A DNA stretch of 11,992 nt from JAAERC01 sp032123495 (GTDB taxonomy: Bacteria > Zixibacteria > MSB-5A5 > GN15 > PGXB01), in contig JAQBFG010000125.1 of assembly GCA_032123495.1 (NCBI GenBank), forward strand, positions 1 to 11,992, read 5' to 3'. How positions within the stretch are numbered: position 1 is the first letter of the stretch; every line of letters begins with the position of its first letter. Both the position numbers and the translations under genes were made by a program. The notes under the pieces are model-generated. The model was not told the DNA's origin. It saw only the letters and a program-made list of their open reading frames with translations, and did not search any database. Positions 7,453 through 11,992 of the stretch are shown piece by piece.

Positions 7453-7978
7453 ACGGACTATTTTTCTCTTTTTTATACATCAAAGCCAACGCCGGATAAA
7501 ACAATGGGAAAATTATACTACATGAAACAATGGTAATCAATGAAAAGATTGAACCGCCGATCAAACGCGGCCAAAATGGTTGATATAGAAGCGCATCGAC
7601 AATATCAACCGGAATATGATAAAACAGACCGGCAAAAAAACCGGATAATATTAAAATAAACAGCCCTTTTCGGCTCCATTTTTCAGGATCAAACATATTG
7701 GAAGCTATCACGCCAACCAGAGCTATCATTGAGACACCGATAAGCTGAGACAAGAGCAATGGAAATGGAACCGGTCCAAACGGATTAAAATTTGACCAGA
7801 GGAAATACCCCACCAAACCAACACCTACTCCCGGCCATGTTCCCCACAAAAAACCGGAGGCAAAAATCACAAAGAAGCCGAGATTGATATTATACAGAAA
7901 CATCGAAAAGTATGAGAATATAAACACCAATGAAGCAAAAACGGCAATTCTGGTAATTATCCTCAGACTATGGTTCAT
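7436..7978 (-). CDS. ECF-type transporter S component (substrate-binding)
   Basis: A 180-residue, very hydrophobic protein with about six membrane segments (near residues 8-28, 31-48, 49-62, 73-94, 105-123, 137-166), the size and layout of substrate-capture subunits of energy-coupling-factor vitamin transporters. The first helix has a small-residue face (IAVFASLVF, 11-19) like the Ala motif that S components use to contact EcfT. The central FLWGTWPGVGVGLVGYFLW (43-61) and NPFGPVPFPLLL (65-76) match the gated loop and helix 3 pattern of this superfamily as I remember it. I cannot assign the vitamin. No EcfA ATPase or EcfT gene is in the window, so it would share a distant energizing module. 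Its ATG overlaps the preceding stop (ATGA) and its end overlaps the receptor gene by 17 bases. No Shine-Dalgarno is evident, consistent with coupled translation. Confidence 0.7.
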   Translation of the reverse strand: MNHSLRIITRIAVFASLVFIFSYFSMFLYNINLGFFVIFASGFLWGTWPGVGVGLVGYFLWSNFNPFGPVPFPLLLSQLIGVSMIALVGVIASNMFDPEKWSRKGLFILILSGFFAGLFYHIPVDIVDALLYQPFWPRLIGGSIFSLITIVSCSIIFPLFYPALALMYKKEKNSPYGKSN

Positions 7979-9975
7979 CTGATAACAGCAAATTTGGACT
8001 TAAACGTCATCTGCTCTGCGAGACTTGATTGTGTAAATTTTAATTGCCAGTACGCCATATAAACACCGGAAGCGACATCATAACCGCTCTCATTTTTCAG
8101 ATCCCATGAGGGAGTAAAGACGGTAGTGAAATCATGAGAAATTAAGGGCTCGTCAGAATTCGATGGATTCTCAAAATCATAATATAGCGTTCGTATTTTT
8201 TCGCCCGCTGGATTTAGAATTGTTATCATTAATGTTGCCGGTTCATTAAAAGTATCAACAAAACTTTTTTCTATTTCAAATTTCATTGATTCACATAAAT
8301 GAGCCGGATCGCATGGATTTGGATAGACTTTAGACATATAATTTACAGTATTAATAGTATCATCCAATGAGTCCAACACAAAAAAGGCATAATCGAATCT
8401 CTGACTATAACCATATACATTCACATCTGTAATAACCGGTGTTATAACGACCATAACATCGATTAGTTCATCAGTCCCAGTAACAATATAAGGATCTAAT
8501 GGAGTGCCTTCATATCGATTCATCTGAACAATAGCATCAGCATTATCATCTAAAGGTATACCTATTAGTGATATATTCCAGGCGTCAATCTCATAACTTG
8601 CGGTGCTATAAAAATAAAGACCAAGACTATCAGGAATTAAATAAACATCTTCAAGTTTTATAATATTGGAAGCGTAGCACTCAGGAAGTTTGGTTCCAAA
8701 TGAATCAAGAACGGCACTATTTGACATCCGCAGCGGGTACCTATCAAAAGCAAACATCGCCGTATCGGGGATAACTGGGTAGAACTCCTTCTCCGAATAT
8801 CCGATCCCTGCCGGCGCCCGATTAGCCCTGCTTCCGGTAAACATATTCCAAACCGAAAATTCACGCATGGCACCGGTCAAACCAAATGTTCCGCCGGTAA
8901 CTTCTTTAACGACATTATCGACTGCTATACCAAACTGAGGTCCAACGCCAAGGTCACGGCACTGCTCCCATATTTTGCGAACAATAGTCGGATCGCCCCA
9001 GCGCTCGGTCAGGAATATTGGAAAAACGGCGGCACCATATGGATGTAATGCCAACGGATAGGCTGTAGTGTTAAAATTTCTCAAACCGACCCAGGGATAG
9101 TTAAAGAAAGATGGCAGATAGCCGTAATAGTCATTAACATCATCATACATCATCTCTTCCATCCAAACGGCAGACATCTCCCACCAATAAATCCTTGCCT
9201 GCAAATCATCGCTGCCTTCCCATTCGGTCCAATCCATTCCAAAATGTATAGCATGGAAAAACTCGTGCGCCACGGTCACTCTGACCGCGTCAAGGCGACG
9301 ATTAAAATCCCGAGGGTCACCAGTATATTCATTATAAGGAGGGAAATTGTAATTATTATCTAAAACTAACACCGATGTGGCCGATTGAGCATCAACAATC
9401 ACTTCGCTATAGGTGGCACCATAATAAGCGCTTCCCAGACCCTCAATATAAATATCATAAGTGGAATCAAGTCCGGCCGGATAAAAATCATCGCGCGGAG
9501 GAGCCGGAAAACCGAGGTCATCAATTGCATACGCCCAGACCGAATCGGCGATTTCCGCAACTTTATTGATATAATCGGGGATACCATCGCCTCCGTCCAA
9601 AGTATCAAGCGTTGGCTCATAAACAGCATTGAAACCATCAGTAGCATAATGTATTAAGAAATGTCCGGCGGGAGATTCGTATGAATAACTAAGGGTCGTA
9701 TCTCGTCCCTGCATCGCCGCCGATGTCTTGTAGGCACCACTCAGGCGATCCCGGTTTATAAACGCTTCAAAAGCGATCGACGTCCCACAAATCGGACGTT
9801 CCAGATTTTCAAGCGAAACCGGTCGGGGGGCCTGACCACGCAAGTGATTAAGTTTATCAAACAGGTCCTGTTGATATTCTTCGGTTAATTCGGTCGCTGA
9901 ATAAGTGTTCACGACAATAAGTAGGGTAAACAACAATACGATTGATAAAATCGTCGTTTTTTTTACGTTTTTCAA
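7975..9975 (-). CDS. secreted MXAN_6640-like zinc metalloprotease with FlgD-like C-terminal domain
   Basis: A 666-residue exported protein. Residues 1-27 form a signal peptide (KNVKK, hydrophobic core, TYSA). A probable propeptide of about 70 residues follows. The catalytic part begins near SPAGHFLIHY (101-110) and carries the gluzincin-type zinc motif HEFFH at 237-241, followed by SAVWMEEMMYDDVNDY (268-283), where Glu273 or Glu274 is a candidate third ligand. This pattern, with the later YGAAVFPIFLTERWGD, resembles the MXAN_6640 family of putative metalloproteases. A beta-rich middle leads to a C-terminal FlgD-like Ig domain (about 548-666): VYPNPCDP, ITILNPAGEKIRTL, W-D, SGVYMAYWQL, ending FAVIR. 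Such domains are common on exported proteins of FCB-group candidate phyla. The TTG start is supported by the signal peptide and by AGGGG six bases upstream. Target proteins are unknown. It could process a substrate for, or be anchored near, the receptor encoded downstream. Confidence 0.8.
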   Translation of the reverse strand: MKNVKKTTILSIVLLFTLLIVVNTYSATELTEEYQQDLFDKLNHLRGQAPRPVSLENLERPICGTSIAFEAFINRDRLSGAYKTSAAMQGRDTTLSYSYESPAGHFLIHYATDGFNAVYEPTLDTLDGGDGIPDYINKVAEIADSVWAYAIDDLGFPAPPRDDFYPAGLDSTYDIYIEGLGSAYYGATYSEVIVDAQSATSVLVLDNNYNFPPYNEYTGDPRDFNRRLDAVRVTVAHEFFHAIHFGMDWTEWEGSDDLQARIYWWEMSAVWMEEMMYDDVNDYYGYLPSFFNYPWVGLRNFNTTAYPLALHPYGAAVFPIFLTERWGDPTIVRKIWEQCRDLGVGPQFGIAVDNVVKEVTGGTFGLTGAMREFSVWNMFTGSRANRAPAGIGYSEKEFYPVIPDTAMFAFDRYPLRMSNSAVLDSFGTKLPECYASNIIKLEDVYLIPDSLGLYFYSTASYEIDAWNISLIGIPLDDNADAIVQMNRYEGTPLDPYIVTGTDELIDVMVVITPVITDVNVYGYSQRFDYAFFVLDSLDDTINTVNYMSKVYPNPCDPAHLCESMKFEIEKSFVDTFNEPATLMITILNPAGEKIRTLYYDFENPSNSDEPLISHDFTTVFTPSWDLKNESGYDVASGVYMAYWQLKFTQSSLAEQMTFKSKFAVIR

Positions 9976-9981
9976 AATTAT

Positions 9982-9986
9982 CCCCT
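9982..9986 (-). promoter_or_regulatory. ribosome binding site deciding the TTG start of the metalloprotease
   Basis: On the minus strand AGGGG (9986 to 9982) lies six bases before the TTG at 9975. The first ATG in frame is codon 88, which would remove the signal peptide, so the TTG start is the better choice. The site sits in the 17-base gap after the PHP gene. Confidence 0.6.
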
Positions 9987-9992
9987 GTCTGA

Positions 9993-10808
9993 TTATGATA
10001 ATCTATCTTTTATCAATGTCAGCATATCATCCGGTAGCGACACTGATCCTATTTGACCATATTTCCCCTGCCGTCCATGAAAATCGGAACCGCCGGTGAA
10101 AAGAATACCTTTTTTTTCGGCATATTTTTTATAGTTATTCTGAAGTCGGCTGTTGTGCATCGGATGATAGGCTTCAATACCATCCAATCCAAAGCCGATA
10201 AATTCATCAATATGTTGACCGGCACCGGCTATCCCGGGATGAGCCAGAATGGCCAGCCCTTTGGCTCTGTGTATCAACTCGATAGCTTCCCTCGGAGTAA
10301 TATTAAATTTGGAAACATATGCCGGACAACCATATCCGATATACCTATCAAAAGCCTCGGAAAAGTTATTAACCGCTCCAGTCTTAACCAGAGCATCGGC
10401 GATATTGGGCCGTCCTATAGCGGAACGCCCGGCAAACTCTATTACAAGTTCCAGCGGTAATTTAATTCCTTGTTCCTTTAGTTTATTTAACATTTCAGCG
10501 CCGCGTTGGTTCCGTTTATCCCGAAATTGTTTCAGTGCCGAGGTCAGCTCATCAGAGGTCGGATCAAAGAAATATCCCAGGATATGTATATCTTCGTTTC
10601 CCTGTCCCGCCGAAAGTTCAACACCCGGGATAAGTTCTGGGTCGTCTTTGCCTATAATATCTTTCAAATAAAGATAGCCACCGATATTGTCATGATCAGC
10701 GATTGAAAATGCGTTAAGCTGCTTTTCTTTCGCCATTTCTAATACTTCCTCAGGCTTGCTTTTGCCGTCGGAAAAATTAGTATGAATATGTAAATCGGCC
10801 GTTGCCAC
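9993..10808 (-). CDS. PHP-domain phosphoesterase, RNase AM / TrpH (YciV) type
   Basis: A 271-residue stand-alone PHP-domain metal-dependent phosphoesterase, close to the normal size of the family. Metal-ligand motifs appear in the expected order: DLHIHT with His7 and His9, DG at 14-15, IADHD with His39 and Asp40, GVE with Glu64, HILGYF with His75, GRPN (132-135) in the inserted helical region, LAHPG with His190, YHPMHN with His215, and GSDFHG with Asp242 and His244. Characterised relatives remove 5' nucleotides from RNA (RNase AM) or dephosphorylate 3',5'-nucleoside bisphosphates; either activity in the cytoplasm is likely. It starts with GTG in a TAGTG junction that shares one base with the stop of the upstream cyclodeaminase gene, so it probably depends on re-initiation. 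The Shine-Dalgarno is weak. There is no sign of truncation. Histidinol phosphatase is a less likely alternative because of the RNase AM-like motif order and inserted domain. Confidence 0.88.
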   Translation of the reverse strand: MATADLHIHTNFSDGKSKPEEVLEMAKEKQLNAFSIADHDNIGGYLYLKDIIGKDDPELIPGVELSAGQGNEDIHILGYFFDPTSDELTSALKQFRDKRNQRGAEMLNKLKEQGIKLPLELVIEFAGRSAIGRPNIADALVKTGAVNNFSEAFDRYIGYGCPAYVSKFNITPREAIELIHRAKGLAILAHPGIAGAGQHIDEFIGFGLDGIEAYHPMHNSRLQNNYKKYAEKKGILFTGGSDFHGRQGKYGQIGSVSLPDDMLTLIKDRLS

Positions 10809-11992
10809 TATTTGATTTTGCTTTCAACGATTCCTTTAATTTCATTAGCCAACGTATCACTCTTCATTATTAACTCTTCGGAAGCTGCATTCATAATATC
10901 AACAAATTTCTTATCTTCGAAACCGCTGATATTTATTTTTACATTGTAAATTGCTCCTTCAAGCGCAGCCTTAGCCATAAGAGCGGCAACTCCGGCATCG
11001 GTCACCGAATTAACGTTTCCATTTTTGGCGATATCTTTGGCCAACTCAAGAACCTTAAATGCCATTTTAGCCGTTTCGAGCGGAACCTCGGCGGCATGTT
11101 TGGTTGCCTCGACAATCGCAACCTCTCGTTGTTTAATTTCATCATCAGTATCTTTGGGAAGTTTTCCAGCCGTCATGACCTCATCAAATGCTTTACCATC
11201 GGTGATAATCATTTCCTGCAGCTGTTTTCTGACAGCTTCCGATTTATCGCGCCACTCTTTCATCTGCTCTTCGACTTTTATGTATTTCTTCTTGCCAATA
11301 GTCAACCGACAGACCATCGCATTAAGAGCCGCACCAAGTGCGCCGGCCGCGGCTGCGACCGATCCGCCACCGGGAGTTGGTGATTTAGCAGCAACATCCT
11401 CAAAGAAATCATAGCTTGATTTGGCGGAACCGACTCCGGCCCGACGCATTTTTTCTTCGAGTACCTGATTGGCAGAAAAGTTTTCCAGTTGCAAATAGTA
11501 CTCGGCGACATCCAACAGCGCCTGCTGCGGAATTAATCCGACGATCTCAGACGACAGGACATTAACACCGTACCTGGCCGCTTCTGATTTAATGGTTTCA
11601 AAAACGCGGAAAACTGGTGTTTTGGGGTAGCGAACCAAATTCATGGAAACTTGGGTACAATCGCGTTCTTTTATCATAAAACCCATCGCTTTGGCAAAAC
11701 GATAACCACCCTGAACAAAACGAATGGCATTGGCAATTTTGCGAGCAATAGAAACTCGATTAGTATCGAGATAAACATTATAAGCAACAAGCGGAAATCT
11801 GACCCCGATAGCAGTGGCGCCAGCTTTAAGATTCATTTTGGCCGGGCCATAATCCGGTTTCCGATTCGGATCAGTTTCTATTGCCTTTATCATCCCCTCG
11901 TACTCACCCTTCCTGACAACAGCCAGATTTTCTCTATCAGGGGAGGTAGCGGCCGATTCATACAAAAATATAGGAATACCCAATTCATCACC
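10808..11992 (-). CDS. ftcD: glutamate formimidoyltransferase / formimidoyl-THF cyclodeaminase, 5'-truncated by window edge
   Basis: A bifunctional folate enzyme whose frame runs off the right edge; about 394 residues are visible and roughly 115 N-terminal residues are outside, judged against the human enzyme. The transferase moves the formimino group of N-formimino-glutamate (from histidine breakdown) to tetrahydrofolate, and the cyclodeaminase converts the product to methenyl-THF and ammonia. The visible start, GIPIFLYE, matches the segment ELDVPVYLYG of the transferase. Then follow NLKAGATAIGVRFPLVAYNVYLDT (C-subdomain substrate site), ERDCTQVSMNL and EIVGLIPQQALLD. The cyclodeaminase domain begins near YDFFEDVAAKSPTPGGGSVAA (191-211 counted from the first in-frame TTG, 11983) and includes DGKAFDEVM and NGNVNSVTDAGVAAL (321-335). 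It ends at a TAG overlapping the GTG of the PHP gene. The true start and catalytic His of the transferase cannot be checked here. Histidine-utilization genes may lie upstream, outside the window. Confidence 0.92.
   Translation of the reverse strand, partial: GDELGIPIFLYESAATSPDRENLAVVRKGEYEGMIKAIETDPNRKPDYGPAKMNLKAGATAIGVRFPLVAYNVYLDTNRVSIARKIANAIRFVQGGYRFAKAMGFMIKERDCTQVSMNLVRYPKTPVFRVFETIKSEAARYGVNVLSSEIVGLIPQQALLDVAEYYLQLENFSANQVLEEKMRRAGVGSAKSSYDFFEDVAAKSPTPGGGSVAAAAGALGAALNAMVCRLTIGKKKYIKVEEQMKEWRDKSEAVRKQLQEMIITDGKAFDEVMTAGKLPKDTDDEIKQREVAIVEATKHAAEVPLETAKMAFKVLELAKDIAKNGNVNSVTDAGVAALMAKAALEGAIYNVKINISGFEDKKFVDIMNAASEELIMKSDTLANEIKGIVESKIK

Noticed and set aside
7975..9975. Type IX secretion C-terminal sorting domain on the metalloprotease
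   Set aside because: The tail has the FlgD-like Ig pattern (YPNP, W-D, SGVY, FAVIR) rather than a clear type IX signal, and no secretion-system genes are present here to support it.
10053..10671. Plus-strand frames antisense to the PHP gene (10053-10460, 10249-10671)
   Set aside because: The minus-strand PHP protein has all its metal-ligand motifs, so these are shadow frames.
11025..11414. Plus-strand frame antisense to the cyclodeaminase domain
   Set aside because: It is a shadow of a well-conserved domain, rich in Ser/Ala as expected from reversed codons, with no start signals.
1..11992. CRISPR array, tRNA, rRNA, insertion sequence, phage or toxin-antitoxin genes
   Set aside because: I found no regularly spaced repeats, no cloverleaf or rRNA-like segments, no transposase or integrase motifs and no paired small toxin/antitoxin genes; the region looks like ordinary chromosome.

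Overview
The window is about 12 kb of AT-leaning bacterial chromosome with eight protein genes and no RNA genes, CRISPR arrays or insertion sequences that I can see. Several features suggest a Gram-negative bacterium of the Fibrobacteres-Chlorobi-Bacteroidetes (FCB) neighbourhood, possibly a candidate phylum such as Zixibacteria. Two outer-membrane proteins have signal peptides ending in a Ser-x-Ser-Tyr-Gly-Gln pattern. A secreted HExxH metalloprotease ends in a FlgD-like Ig domain of the YPNP...SGVY type. There is also a TonB-receptor-like barrel and a membrane pyrophosphatase of the K+-dependent type. The phylum is inferred, not proven.

Left part, plus strand: the 3' end of a DUF2339-type multi-pass membrane protein (cut by the window edge), a 205-base spacer with a weak promoter candidate and an imperfect hairpin, then an extended short-chain dehydrogenase/reductase of the dihydroflavonol reductase/HpnA-like group. 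Convergent to it, with only 8 bases between, is a minus-strand gene for a small outer-membrane beta-barrel protein of unknown role.

Middle: a 260-base divergent intergenic region carries a perfect TGTGA-N6-TCACA Crp-type palindrome, a sigma70-like promoter and a strong ribosome binding site in front of hppA. That gene encodes a membrane-bound ion-pumping pyrophosphatase whose residues point to K+ dependence and are compatible with Na+ transport. hppA ends at a strong hairpin that can act in both directions.

Right part, minus strand: five genes packed as one apparent operon that runs from the right edge to that shared terminator. In transcription order they are glutamate formimidoyltransferase/formimidoyl-THF cyclodeaminase (5' end outside the window), a PHP-domain phosphoesterase of the RNase AM/TrpH type, a secreted MXAN_6640-like metalloprotease, an ECF-type transporter S component, and a TonB-dependent-receptor-like outer-membrane protein. 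Junctions are 1-base overlap, 17-base gap, 4-base overlap and 17-base overlap, so the genes are probably translationally coupled. The last three form the most interesting unit: a secreted protease, an inner-membrane substrate-binding subunit and an outer-membrane gated channel, which together look like an uptake system for an unidentified micronutrient.
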